Shown here in pieces: positions 7,008 through 14,250 of a stretch of DNA of 14,781 nucleotides. A program made the translations under genes and the position numbers. The stretch's first letter is position 1. Every line of letters begins with the position of its first letter. The notes under the pieces are model-generated. The model worked only from the letters and a program-made list of their open reading frames with translations. It made no database searches and was not told where the DNA came from. Origin of the DNA: Roseobacter sp. (lineage in GTDB: Bacteria; Pseudomonadota; Alphaproteobacteria; Rhodobacterales; Rhodobacteraceae); the NCBI GenBank assembly GCA_024636425.1, contig JAGXHB010000207.1:1-14781 (forward strand), in the 5' to 3' direction.

Positions 7008-8231
7008 CTAAAGCACTGCATCCAACGCGCCCAAAAGCTGCTCTATCTCGGATTGGGATGTGTAATGCGTAAAGCTGAGCCGCAAAACACCTTGCTCGGG
7101 GTCCATGCCCATCCCCGTCAGCGCACGCACAGCATAGAAATCGCCGCCGCCCGCCATGATGCCATGCCGGGCCAGTTCCGCCGCGACAGGCAGTGCGGCG
7201 CGTCCCAGCCCAAGTGCAACGGTGGGTGCCCGTTCGCTGGCCTGCGTCGGCCCCAGCAACCGCACAGTGTTACGGTGCGACAGCGCATCCAGGATCGGCT
7301 GCAACAACGCGACTTCATGGGCGCGCATCAGGTCGTGAACAGCCGCCCCCCGCGCCGCAGGATCAGCCTTGCCCCCGACATGGTGGTCATAAAGCGCATC
7401 CACATAATCAGCCATTCCAGCGCAGGCAGCAATCTGCGCGTGATCCGGCCCCGCGGGCGTGAACCGCTTGTAAAGACTGTCGCCGTTGAAATAATGCCCC
7501 TGATTGGGCAGCAATTCCGCCAAGGCGCGGCGCATGACCATCAGCCCCTGATGCGGCCCGTACGTCTTGTAGGCGGAAAACAGATAGATGTCGGGCCCCA
7601 AAGCCCCCACATCTGGAAATCCGTGCGGCGCATAAGAGACACCGTCCACGCAGACGAATGCCCCCGCAGCATGCGCAAGCGCCGTGATTTCGACCACCGG
7701 ATTGATTTCGCCGATCACGTTGGAGCAATGGGGAAAGCAGACCAGACGCACTTTTTCGTCCAGCAGATCCTCAAGCGTTTCGATGTCCAGATGGCCCGTT
7801 GCAGGATCGACCCGCCACTCGCGCACCTCGATCCCGCGATCCGCCAGCCTGCGCCAGGGACCGGTGTTGGCTTCGTGATCCTGATTGGTGACGATAATTG
7901 CCTCGCCGGGCTTCATCATCTGTCCGAAGGCCTGCGCCAGGACATAGGTGTTCTGCGTGGTTGACGGCCCGAACGACAGCTCGTCGCCCGTGACCCCAAG
8001 GATGGCGGCCATGCGCGTGCGGGCCTCGTCCATCTCCTCTCCGCCAAGCTGGCTGGCGGCATAAGGAGCGTAGGGCTGCACTTTGCGTTGTGTATAAAAC
8101 CGCGTCAGGCGGGCGATCACAGGCTTGCAGGTATAAGACCCACCAGCGTTCTCGAAAAAGGCCTGACCTTGCAACGACGGCTCGTCAAAGGCGGGGAAGT
8201 GTTGGCGGACAAAATCTATATCTAGTTTCAT
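7008..8231 (-). CDS. Class V aminotransferase-fold PLP enzyme, cysteine desulfurase-like
   Basis: 407 aa from the ATG at 8231; the frame is open to a TTG at 8267 but the protein family begins near MKLDIDFVRQHFPAF, and GGGGA lies about 12 nt before the ATG. It is a fold-type I PLP enzyme: FENAGGSY (26-33), cofactor loop GPSTTQN (88-94), H119 in NQDHEAN, D196 in CVDGVSYAPHG, and Schiff-base lysine K222 in FSAYKTYGPHQG. It resembles the cysteine desulfurase-like VC1184-type subfamily. Where IscS/SufS enzymes carry a catalytic Cys loop near the C-terminus, this one reads MAGGGDFYAVRAL with no Cys, so sulfur transfer is doubtful and the reaction is unknown. It is followed by phr after 58 bp and preceded by a terminator-like hairpin of the BCCT gene. 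Confidence 0.82.
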   Translation of the reverse strand: MKLDIDFVRQHFPAFDEPSLQGQAFFENAGGSYTCKPVIARLTRFYTQRKVQPYAPYAASQLGGEEMDEARTRMAAILGVTGDELSFGPSTTQNTYVLAQAFGQMMKPGEAIIVTNQDHEANTGPWRRLADRGIEVREWRVDPATGHLDIETLEDLLDEKVRLVCFPHCSNVIGEINPVVEITALAHAAGAFVCVDGVSYAPHGFPDVGALGPDIYLFSAYKTYGPHQGLMVMRRALAELLPNQGHYFNGDSLYKRFTPAGPDHAQIAACAGMADYVDALYDHHVGGKADPAARGAAVHDLMRAHEVALLQPILDALSHRNTVRLLGPTQASERAPTVALGLGRAALPVAAELARHGIMAGGGDFYAVRALTGMGMDPEQGVLRLSFTHYTSQSEIEQLLGALDAVL

Positions 8232-8313
8232 GGCGCAAGGGTTCCCCTGTCCACGTGCGAAGGTCAAGATATGAACGGCGATCTGCGCGCATTTTGATCA
8301 TACCGCATGAAAC

Positions 8314-8340
8314 GGGGCCGCAAGATCATCCTGCGGCCCC
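8314..8340 (-). terminator. Terminator hairpin after BCCT carrier 1
   Basis: A perfect 9-bp GC-rich stem, GGGGCCGCA (8314-8322) with TGCGGCCCC (8332-8340) and a 9-nt loop, begins 24 bp after the BCCT stop on the minus strand. Only a short T run (CGTTTC) follows, so termination may be partial. It separates the carrier from the downstream aminotransferase-type gene. Confidence 0.6.
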
Positions 8341-8364
8341 TGATCCTGCTTCGTCGTCCAAGGG

Positions 8365-10029
8365 TTATTCAGCCGGTGCTGCGGTCTGCACGTTGCCGGT
8401 GGTGTCAATTCCGGCCTTGAGACGCAGGCCGTCCAGATAGAACGCCTTGAGCAATGAGATCGCCATCAGCACCATCACCAGACTGAAGGGCAAAGCCCCG
8501 ATCACCATCGCCGTCTGGATCGCGGAGATGCCGCCAATCAGCAGCAACGCGGCCACCACGGCCCCAAGCGCCACACCCCAGAAGATGATGTGCGGGCGCG
8601 CCTTCGGCCCTTCGTCGCCCGCGGCATTGATCGTATTCACGATCAGCACCGCCGAATCCGCCGACGTGACGAGATAGGTCATCAGCAACACCACGATGAT
8701 CACCGCCATGATCCACCCCAGCCAGCCGGTGCCCAGAAGAACGTCGGTCATCGCAAAGATCTTGCCCCCGTCTGTCGCCTCGAAGATCCTGCCGGCGGCC
8801 TGTCCCGTCAGTTCAAGGTCGATCGCCGTGCCGCCGGCCCATGCGAACCAGACGAAACACATGAACGCAGGCACGATGATGGCCCCCAACACGAACTCGC
8901 GGATCGTGCGACCCCGGCTGATACGCGCCAGAAACAAGCCGACAAACGGTGCAAAGGCGACCCACCATGCCCAGTAGAACACGGTCCATGACCCTTGCCA
9001 GCCCGCCAGATCCCGATCGACCGGGTTCTCGCCGCCATAGACGGTGAACATCATGGACGGCAGCGCAGTAAGGTAATGCCACGTGCCCACGAAAAGCGCC
9101 CAAAGCCCGAACCACGTCGATCCGAAGATCAGGAAGAACGACAGCAGGAAGATCGACAGCCCCATATTGAGGTTGGACAACCACTTGATGCCCTTGCCCA
9201 CGCCCGAGAGCGCTGACAGGGTCGAGGCCCCCATGATGATCACGATGGCAAAGATGATCCCCAGCGAACTCGGCGCGCCTTCGTCGTTCATCAGCCAGCC
9301 GCCGATCCCAATCCGGCTTAGCCCGTCAACGAACTGGTTCACCCCAAAGCCCAGCGTCTGTGCGACACCCAGAATGGTCGCAACCACCGCCACGATGTCG
9401 ACGATATGACCCAAAGGCCCCGACAGTCTTTTGCCGAACAAAGGCGACAAAAAAGACCGGATGGTCAACGGCAACCCGCGCCGGTACGCGAAATAGCCCA
9501 GCGAAAGCCCGCAGATCGCATAGGACGCCCAAGCCGTGATCCCCCAATGCAGATAGGACCATTTGTAGGCGTTCAGGATATTATCCTCGCCCTGCGTGGT
9601 GGCCAAGCCCTGGATCACGTCGGGATTATTGCCGAAATGATAAATCGGCTCGGCCACCGCCCATGTCAGCATGCCGACCCCGATACCGGCCCCGAACATC
9701 ATCGAGAACCACGAGAACCGGTCGAATTCCGGCTTATCGCCGGGCAACCCCATCTTGAGCGATCCGCCCGTCGGCCACAGCGCGAGCGCAAGGCAGGTGA
9801 TAACAAACAAGACCATGACCGCAACGTACCACGTCGCAAAATTTGTCAGGATAAAGCCGTTTAACCCTGCAAGGATGGCCCCGGCGTTTTCCGGAAAGGC
9901 CACGGCCCAGATTACAAGCAGGCCAATCACGACCTTGGCCGTAATCGTTACGTCAAGACTGAAGCCCCGATAAAATCCGGCGGTTGCAGTCTTGATCGGC
10001 AATTTTGTCAGTGGAGGCTTCAATGCCAT
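8365..10029 (-). CDS. BCCT family betaine/choline/carnitine-type transporter 1
   Basis: 554 aa, twelve predicted transmembrane helices, secondary carrier for quaternary ammonium or sulfonium compounds. Family marks: glycine stretch GAGIGVGML (113-121) in TM3, AEPIYHF following, HWGITAWASY (161-170) in TM4 carrying W162, W167 and Y170 of the substrate box, and FYWAWWVAFAPFVGLF (351-366) in TM8. In this last motif the Trp equivalent to BetP W377 is F359, whereas the neighbouring BCCT gene keeps Trp. The GIGVG rather than GMGIG stretch and the short termini argue against a BetP-like osmosensor. The start has GGGAG 7 nt upstream. It lies 162 bp after carrier 2 with a strong terminator between, so it probably has its own promoter. 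The substrate cannot be assigned; a betaine-like or carnitine-like compound or DMSP are candidates. Confidence 0.9.
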   Translation of the reverse strand: MALKPPLTKLPIKTATAGFYRGFSLDVTITAKVVIGLLVIWAVAFPENAGAILAGLNGFILTNFATWYVAVMVLFVITCLALALWPTGGSLKMGLPGDKPEFDRFSWFSMMFGAGIGVGMLTWAVAEPIYHFGNNPDVIQGLATTQGEDNILNAYKWSYLHWGITAWASYAICGLSLGYFAYRRGLPLTIRSFLSPLFGKRLSGPLGHIVDIVAVVATILGVAQTLGFGVNQFVDGLSRIGIGGWLMNDEGAPSSLGIIFAIVIIMGASTLSALSGVGKGIKWLSNLNMGLSIFLLSFFLIFGSTWFGLWALFVGTWHYLTALPSMMFTVYGGENPVDRDLAGWQGSWTVFYWAWWVAFAPFVGLFLARISRGRTIREFVLGAIIVPAFMCFVWFAWAGGTAIDLELTGQAAGRIFEATDGGKIFAMTDVLLGTGWLGWIMAVIIVVLLMTYLVTSADSAVLIVNTINAAGDEGPKARPHIIFWGVALGAVVAALLLIGGISAIQTAMVIGALPFSLVMVLMAISLLKAFYLDGLRLKAGIDTTGNVQTAAPAE

Positions 10030-10136
10030 TCTCTATCTCCCTCTTGCGCTGTTATTTTTGGTTAATATCGCTTCGTGGGGTCAGCTTACTTCGCCTTTCC
10101 CGGTTGTCCAAAAAAAACATCCTGCTGCCTTGCAAC

Positions 10137-10173
10137 GAAAAAGGGCGCTTCCTGTGCGGAAACGCCCTTTTTC
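10137..10173 (-). terminator. Strong intrinsic terminator after BCCT carrier 2
   Basis: An 11-bp perfect stem, GAAAAAGGGCG (10137-10147) with CGCCCTTTTTC (10163-10173), continues after one mismatch into TTCC/GGAA with a 5-nt loop. It starts 18 bp past the stop of the 10192-11835 gene. Poly-A on one arm and poly-T on the other make it potentially bidirectional. Confidence 0.85.
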
Positions 10174-10191
10174 TTGTCACTGATCGAAGCT

Positions 10192-11835
10192 TTACTTCAG
10201 GTTGCTGCGTTCACTCATCAAACCCCGGAAGATGCAGTAGCACATCGCCAACAGGATCACTGTGAACAGCAGTCCCGTCGAGATCACCATCGACTGAAGC
10301 GCGGCCAGACCACCCCCGACCAACAGTGCGATCGCCACGGCACCTTCGAAGATGCACCAGAAAACCCGCTGCGCCACAGGCGCATCAACCTTGCCGCCTG
10401 CCGTGATCGTGTCGATGACCAAAGACCCCGAATCCGACGACGTCACAAAGAACACGACGACCAGAATGATGCCGACGAAGGATGTGATTGACGCCAATGG
10501 CAAGGCATCCAGCATGCGGAACAACTGCAATGGCAGCTCGGCGTCCTGCGCACCCGTATAGTTGTCAGTGATGACCTGATGGATCGCTGTACCGCCAAAG
10601 ATGGACATCCACAGCACGCAGACAGTGCTGGGGATGAGCAGCACGCACACCACGAATTCCCGTACCGTGCGACCCCGGCTGACGCGCGCGATGAACATGC
10701 CCACGAAAGGCGACCAGCTGATCCACCACGCCCAATAGAACGACGTCCAGCCTTGGGAATAGTTCACGTCCTCCCGGCCAAACGGGTTCGACAGCTGTGG
10801 CAGGAACTGCACATAGGCGACCATACTCTCCCAGAAGAAGCTGATCAGAAAGACCGTCGGCCCGACGATGACAGTAAAGAGCGCCAGCAAACCGGCCAGC
10901 CCCATGTTGATCTCGCTCAGGATCTTTACGCCGCCATCCAGACCGCGCATGACCGACACCAAAGCGACCGCAGTGATCACGGTGATCAGGATCACTTCGG
11001 TGGTCTGACCGATCGGCACACCGAACAATTCGTTCAACCCAGCATTCGCCTGCGTGGCACCGAACCCGAGCGATGTCGCCAACCCGAAAAGCGTAGCGAA
11101 AACCGCAATGATATCAATCAGGTGACCAGGCCATCCCCAGATGCGCTCGCCCAGAATTGGATAGAACGCCGACCGGATCGTCAAGGGCAAGCCCTTGTTA
11201 TAGGTGAACAGCGCCAACGCCAGCGCAACCGTCGCATAGATCGCCCAAGGGTGAAGCGCCCAGTGATAGATTGTGGCCGCCATGCCCAGACGGACAGACC
11301 CCGGCTGATCACCTGTGGCCCCGCCAAGCGGTGCCCAGTCGGTCCGCAGACCGTCCTCGCCCATGGCTGCCCCGCTCATCGAGGTCGAGAAATGCGTCAA
11401 GGGCTCACTGACTCCGTAGAACATCAGCCCGATCCCCATGCCGGCGGCAAACAGCATCGCAAACCACCCCAGATAGGTGTAATCCGGTGTCGCCTCGTCG
11501 CCGCCAAGCCGCACTGACCCAAGCGGCGTCACAATCAGCATCAACGCAAAGACCACGACCAGATCAGCCGCGGCGATCAGGAACCAGTCGAAGTTCTTGG
11601 TGGTGAAGTCGAACATCGCCTGGAACACCCGCTCGGCCTGATCCGGCAAAGCGATAGTGTAGAAAACGAAGGCCACAATCGCGGCGGCAGAGATCGGAAA
11701 GACGGGATTGTGAATGTCTATCCCGAAACGGCCAATCTTTCGCTCCAGATTGTCTTGCCCTATCTCGTATTCCGTCTCGATCTGATCGGCTTGACCCTCG
11801 GGCAAGGGTATCCCCTGCGAGGTTGTATCTGTCAT
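10192..11835 (-). CDS. BCCT family glycine betaine-type transporter 2
   Basis: 547 aa, twelve-helix carrier close to the BetP/OpuD branch. The glycine stretch GMGIG (132-136) in LFAAGMGIGLMFYGVSEPL is the form seen in sodium-coupled betaine carriers. The aromatic substrate box is complete: W192, W197 and Y200 in IYHWALHPWAIY, and W368, W370, W371 and W374 in FYWAWWISWSPF. RVSRGRTVREF (384-394) is the usual loop. An acidic N-terminal tail of about 40 residues precedes TM1; the C-terminus is short and lacks the long basic osmosensor tail of BetP. The start has GAAGGGAC about 8 nt upstream and a sigma-70-like promoter lies about 70 bp upstream. Likely role: sodium-driven import of glycine betaine or a similar compatible solute, possibly DMSP, which some BCCT carriers also move. 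Confidence 0.91.
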   Translation of the reverse strand: MTDTTSQGIPLPEGQADQIETEYEIGQDNLERKIGRFGIDIHNPVFPISAAAIVAFVFYTIALPDQAERVFQAMFDFTTKNFDWFLIAAADLVVVFALMLIVTPLGSVRLGGDEATPDYTYLGWFAMLFAAGMGIGLMFYGVSEPLTHFSTSMSGAAMGEDGLRTDWAPLGGATGDQPGSVRLGMAATIYHWALHPWAIYATVALALALFTYNKGLPLTIRSAFYPILGERIWGWPGHLIDIIAVFATLFGLATSLGFGATQANAGLNELFGVPIGQTTEVILITVITAVALVSVMRGLDGGVKILSEINMGLAGLLALFTVIVGPTVFLISFFWESMVAYVQFLPQLSNPFGREDVNYSQGWTSFYWAWWISWSPFVGMFIARVSRGRTVREFVVCVLLIPSTVCVLWMSIFGGTAIHQVITDNYTGAQDAELPLQLFRMLDALPLASITSFVGIILVVVFFVTSSDSGSLVIDTITAGGKVDAPVAQRVFWCIFEGAVAIALLVGGGLAALQSMVISTGLLFTVILLAMCYCIFRGLMSERSNLK

Positions 11836-11906
11836 GGTTCTGTCCCTTCCACGATTTCGGCAGCAGTCGAAAAAACCGCCGCGAATTCTTGTTTTGTGTG
11901 GAATGA

Positions 11907-11934
11907 AGCATAGACCACTTCACCTGACTGACAA
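11907..11934 (-). promoter_or_regulatory. Candidate sigma-70 promoter of BCCT carrier 2
   Basis: On the minus strand, TTGTCA (11929-11934) and TATGCT (11907-11912) are separated by 16 bp. They match the consensus at 5 of 6 and 4 of 6 positions and lie about 70 bp before the start codon, downstream of the hairpin that follows acuI. This is a sequence match only. Confidence 0.45.
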
Positions 11935-11987
11935 GCAAGTCGCCGATATTCACCGGAAACCTTCAAAAAGGCAGCGCCGAAACGCAG

Positions 11988-12017
11988 GACGGCAGGGCCC
12001 CGCAAAGCCCCGCCGTC
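11988..12017 (-). terminator. Terminator hairpin after acuI
   Basis: GACGGCGGGGC (12017-12007, minus strand) pairs with GCCCTGCCGTC (11998-11988) around an 8-nt loop, starting 11 bp after the acuI stop. The single non-Watson-Crick pair is G-U on the minus-strand transcript but A-C on the other, which supports minus-strand use. The following T run is short, so efficiency is uncertain. Confidence 0.55.
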
Positions 12018-12028
12018 GCTGTCGTGTA

Positions 12029-13021
12029 TCAGCCGTTCACATCGACAACGACCCGGCCCTTTACCTGACCGTCCAGAATGTCTTTGCCAAGCTGCGGCAG
12101 GTCTTTCAGCGTCGCCGGCTGGACCATGCTCTCGAGCTTGTCCATCGGAAGATCGCTGGCAAGCCGTTTCCAGGCGCGCAGCCGGTTGTCATAGGGCTGC
12201 ATCACTGAATCGATGCCCAGCAAATTCACCCCCCGCAGCAGAAACGGGATGACCGTTGCAGGCAGATTGGCACCGCCCGCCAGCCCGACCGCCGACACTG
12301 ATGCGCCATATTTCATCTGACCCAGAACCCGCGCGAGCATCTCGCCGCCGACCGCGTCGATGCAACCGGCCCAGGCCTCAGCCTCGAGCGGACGTTTGAC
12401 CGTCGCGTTGATTTCTGTGCGCGGCACGATCTGGGTTGCCCCCAAAGACCGGAGGTAATCTTCCGTTTCGGGGCGTCCGGTGACAGCCGCCACCTCATGG
12501 CCCAAGGCCGCCAGAAGTGCCACCGCAACCGATCCGACACCGCCCGCAGCACCGGTCACCAGCACCGGGCCGTTTCCTGCCTTCAGACCGTGATCCTCGA
12601 GCGCCATGATCGCCAGCATCGCCGTGAAGCCCGCCGTACCGACAGCCATCGCCTGACGTGTATCCAGCCCCTCGGGCAAAGGGACCAGCCAGTCGGCCTT
12701 GACGCGGGCTTTCTGAGCATAGCCACCCCAATGCGCCTCGCCCACGCGCCAGCCGGTCAGCACGACCTTGTCGCCGGGCGTATAGCGGTCGTCGTCGGAC
12801 GCCTCGACCGTGCCGGCAAAATCAATGCCCGGAATATGCGGATAGTTCCGCACCAGACCGCCGCCTGAGCCCAGACACAAACCATCCTTGTAATTCACCG
12901 TCGAATATTCGACCGCCACGGTCACCTCGCCTTCGGGCAAGCGGTCCAGCCCGATCTGCGTTACCGCCGCAGAGGTCTTGCCGCTTTCTTCATCCTTGGT
13001 CACCATCAGGGCATCAAACAT
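12029..13021 (-). CDS. acuI: AcuI/YhdH-type NADPH-dependent acryloyl-CoA reductase
   Basis: 330 aa medium-chain dehydrogenase/reductase without the zinc-binding residues of alcohol dehydrogenases. Family motifs: STVNYKDGL (40-48), PHIPGIDFAGTV (61-72), AVGTAGFTAML (126-136), and the NADPH Rossmann loop VTGAAGGVGS (155-164). The end, GQVKGRVVVD, is typical. AcuI enzymes reduce toxic acryloyl-CoA to propionyl-CoA; in marine Rhodobacterales this protects cells during catabolism of dimethylsulfoniopropionate and of acrylate (established). The start has AGGAG about 5 nt upstream. No dmdA or DMSP lyase gene is visible here, but two BCCT carriers follow in the same direction. A general quinone/enoyl reductase role is the alternative, since the YhdH family is broad. 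Confidence 0.87.
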   Translation of the reverse strand: MFDALMVTKDEESGKTSAAVTQIGLDRLPEGEVTVAVEYSTVNYKDGLCLGSGGGLVRNYPHIPGIDFAGTVEASDDDRYTPGDKVVLTGWRVGEAHWGGYAQKARVKADWLVPLPEGLDTRQAMAVGTAGFTAMLAIMALEDHGLKAGNGPVLVTGAAGGVGSVAVALLAALGHEVAAVTGRPETEDYLRSLGATQIVPRTEINATVKRPLEAEAWAGCIDAVGGEMLARVLGQMKYGASVSAVGLAGGANLPATVIPFLLRGVNLLGIDSVMQPYDNRLRAWKRLASDLPMDKLESMVQPATLKDLPQLGKDILDGQVKGRVVVDVNG

Positions 13022-13078
13022 CGTCTCTCCTGTTCCGGAAGCACCTTCGCTCCCTCTTCATTTTGCCAGATAAACTCC

Positions 13079-13110
13079 GGGGAGCCCGAGGGGCTGGCCC
13101 CTCGGTCCCC
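13079..13110 (-). repeat. GC-rich palindromic element in the dinB-acuI gap
   Basis: CCGAGGGGC and its complement form a 9-bp stem extended by GGGGA/TCCCC past a 2-nt bulge, with almost no loop. Read on the minus strand it continues into CCCCGGAGTTTATCTGG and then AATGAAGAGGGAG, a layout that I recall as common in intergenic repeats of Rhodobacterales genomes. There is no T tract, so it is not a standard terminator. It lies in the 162-bp gap between dinB and acuI; copy number cannot be judged from one window. Confidence 0.5.
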
Positions 13111-13183
13111 CTGTCTCAACCGCGCTCGCGCCCGGAAAGTTTCGTGCCCGCCACGACTGCGGGCCCCATCGGTCGGCATCCTG

Positions 13184-13693
13184 TCATACATAGTCCGGCA
13201 TGTGGACCAGATCACCGACGGGTGCCGTTTCACCAGCAGCCGTCAGCATGGCGTGAAGCTTGCCCCTTTGGTGCGTCTGGTGGTTGAAAAACTGGATGAT
13301 CGCCAGCGATCTGGACACGGTAGAGGCGGCCGCCCCGTCGACAGGCCGGATTGTCAGATTTCCGGGCAGGTCAAGCTCGCGCAAGCCTTCCGCCCAGTGA
13401 CCGATCTTGCCGTCGACGCGGTGCCGGTCCGCGGCCCATGAACGCGCATCCTCATGCACTTTCGCCCAGTTCGCGGGCTTTTCAAACGGCGGCTCCACCC
13501 CGCGATCAAAGCGGGATAGCCACAACATGTCACCGCACAGCAGATGATTGGCAGTGCCGAGAATGCCGCCGGAATTTGCGCCACGGTCTTTGGTCAGTTC
13601 CTCCTGCGGCATATCAAGGATCACGGGTGCCAACTGGTCATTCTGCCAGGCGTTAAAGCGCGCCATCATGCGAACATAGCTGACATTGATCAT
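13184..13693 (-). CDS. DinB family protein (metal-binding four-helix bundle)
   Basis: 169 aa from the ATG at 13693. DinB/YfiT-like proteins are four-helix bundles that bind a divalent metal with three His; many are thiol transferases or of unknown function. The N-terminus (YVRMMARFNAWQND) is typical, and likely metal ligands are H50 in ANHLL and H138 and H141 in FFNHQTHQRG. The frame is open to 13918, but the extra 75 residues look non-family and their DNA runs almost up to the ssrA promoter, so the shorter start is chosen. That start has no clear Shine-Dalgarno site; it overlaps the stop of a 19-codon ORF, so coupling is possible. No damage-response (LexA) box was recognised upstream, so the name does not imply SOS control. 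Confidence 0.85.
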   Translation of the reverse strand: MINVSYVRMMARFNAWQNDQLAPVILDMPQEELTKDRGANSGGILGTANHLLCGDMLWLSRFDRGVEPPFEKPANWAKVHEDARSWAADRHRVDGKIGHWAEGLRELDLPGNLTIRPVDGAAASTVSRSLAIIQFFNHQTHQRGKLHAMLTAAGETAPVGDLVHMPDYV

Positions 13694-13749
13694 GCCGGAA
13701 GGTGCCCCATATTGGGCAGATACGGGTTGGAATGAATGGCGGATATCAT
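13690..13749 (-). CDS. 19-codon upstream ORF overlapping dinB start (possible coupled leader)
   Basis: ATG at 13749 opens a 19-residue ORF (MISAIHSNPYLPNMGHLPA) ending in TGA at 13690. That stop overlaps the dinB start codon as ATGA. It has a strong Shine-Dalgarno site, AGGGAGGG (13759-13766), 9 nt upstream, while the dinB start has none. This arrangement is typical of translational coupling or of a regulatory leader peptide. No run of rare or repeated codons suggests classic attenuation. It could also be chance; no homologue is known to me. Confidence 0.4.
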   Translation of the reverse strand: MISAIHSNPYLPNMGHLPA

Positions 13750-13903
13750 GTGACGCGACCCTCCCTGATCTCGATTGCCTCCGTTCTTGAAAAATTAATG
13801 TCAGACATCCACGGCTTTTCCAAACCCTAAATGCGCCTGACGGGTGATCCGCAACTTCCTCAAAATTGACCCGAAAATACCTGCACTGATCCGGCTTTGG
13901 ACC

Positions 13904-13931
13904 TTGCAAAGCGCGCATGTCCGCCTATGTT
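13904..13931 (+). promoter_or_regulatory. Candidate sigma-70 promoter of ssrA
   Basis: TTGCAA (13904-13909) and TATGTT (13926-13931) with a 16-bp spacer match the consensus at 4 of 6 positions each. They place the transcript start near 13938, just at the GTCC-TTCG-GGAC hairpin (13938-13949) that opens the RNA. No other good pair is seen in this gap. Confidence 0.5.
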
Positions 13932-13937
13932 AGGAGT

Positions 13938-14250
13938 GTCCTTCGGGACTATGGATATAAACGCGCATGTAATACGCGGTTCGGACCCGGGGGCGGTACC
14001 CGGCGACTCCACCAAACCTCCGTCATTTGCGGACCATGGGGTCGAAATAGGATCGACGAACGTCTAAAGATGTTGCTTTATCTCGGCTGACTGCCACCGT
14101 TATCGGCGTAAAATGTACAATTGCAAATGACAATCGTGCTCCAATGGCGATGGCCGCGTAAGCGACCGGAACTGTTGAAATCTAAGTCCTTGAGTTTAGC
14201 GACTTAAGGCGGGGTTCGCAGGTACCTGGCAACAGAAACCTGCACTTTTC
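13938..14250 (+). ncRNA. ssrA: Two-piece (circularly permuted) tmRNA, alphaproteobacterial type
   Basis: tmRNA rescues stalled ribosomes and adds a degradation tag. Here the 3' acceptor piece comes first, ending in CGACTCCACCA at 14004-14014 with an encoded CCA. The coding piece starts after about 23 intervening bases at GGGGTCG (14038-14044). CGACTCC and GGGGTCG pair as a 7-bp acceptor stem with one G-U. GTTCG (13979-13983) in the acceptor piece pairs with CGAAC (14057-14061) in the coding piece as the long helix. The tag frame is 14123-14161, ANDNRAPMAMAA then TAA. The final stem is GCAGGT (14218-14223) with ACCTGC (14238-14243), followed by ACTTTTCCCC. The T-arm stem CCGGG/CCCGG has loop GGCGGTA rather than UUCGANU. 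Ends are approximate: the 5' end rests on the promoter and the 3' end on the last helix. The pre-RNA would be cut to release the intervening loop. Confidence 0.95.
14123..14161 (+). other. tmRNA tag reading frame (ANDNRAPMAMAA, stop TAA)
   Basis: Twelve sense codons starting with resume codon GCA, ending in GCG TAA. The AND N-terminus and the hydrophobic Ala-rich end (MAMAA) fit alphaproteobacterial tags: the tail is read by ClpX and the middle by SspB. The frame is unambiguous within the RNA. Confidence 0.93.

Noticed and set aside
6990..7015. Plus-strand TGATCC...TAAAG resembling an RpoE-type promoter
   Set aside because: Spacing is only about 14 bp and it points into the antisense of the aminotransferase-type gene, away from phr.
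5666..7964. Long plus-strand ORFs opposite photolyase and the aminotransferase-type gene
   Set aside because: They mirror strong coding frames on the minus strand, cross the intergenic gap and contain no recognisable domain.
10579..11517. 312-codon plus-strand ORF opposite BCCT carrier 2
   Set aside because: Its composition (many Arg, His, Asp, Gln) is what the reverse of a hydrophobic membrane gene gives; no motif.
13694..13918. 75-residue N-terminal extension of the DinB protein
   Set aside because: DinB proteins are about 165-170 aa and start near the chosen Met; the extension has no family similarity and would begin almost inside the ssrA promoter.
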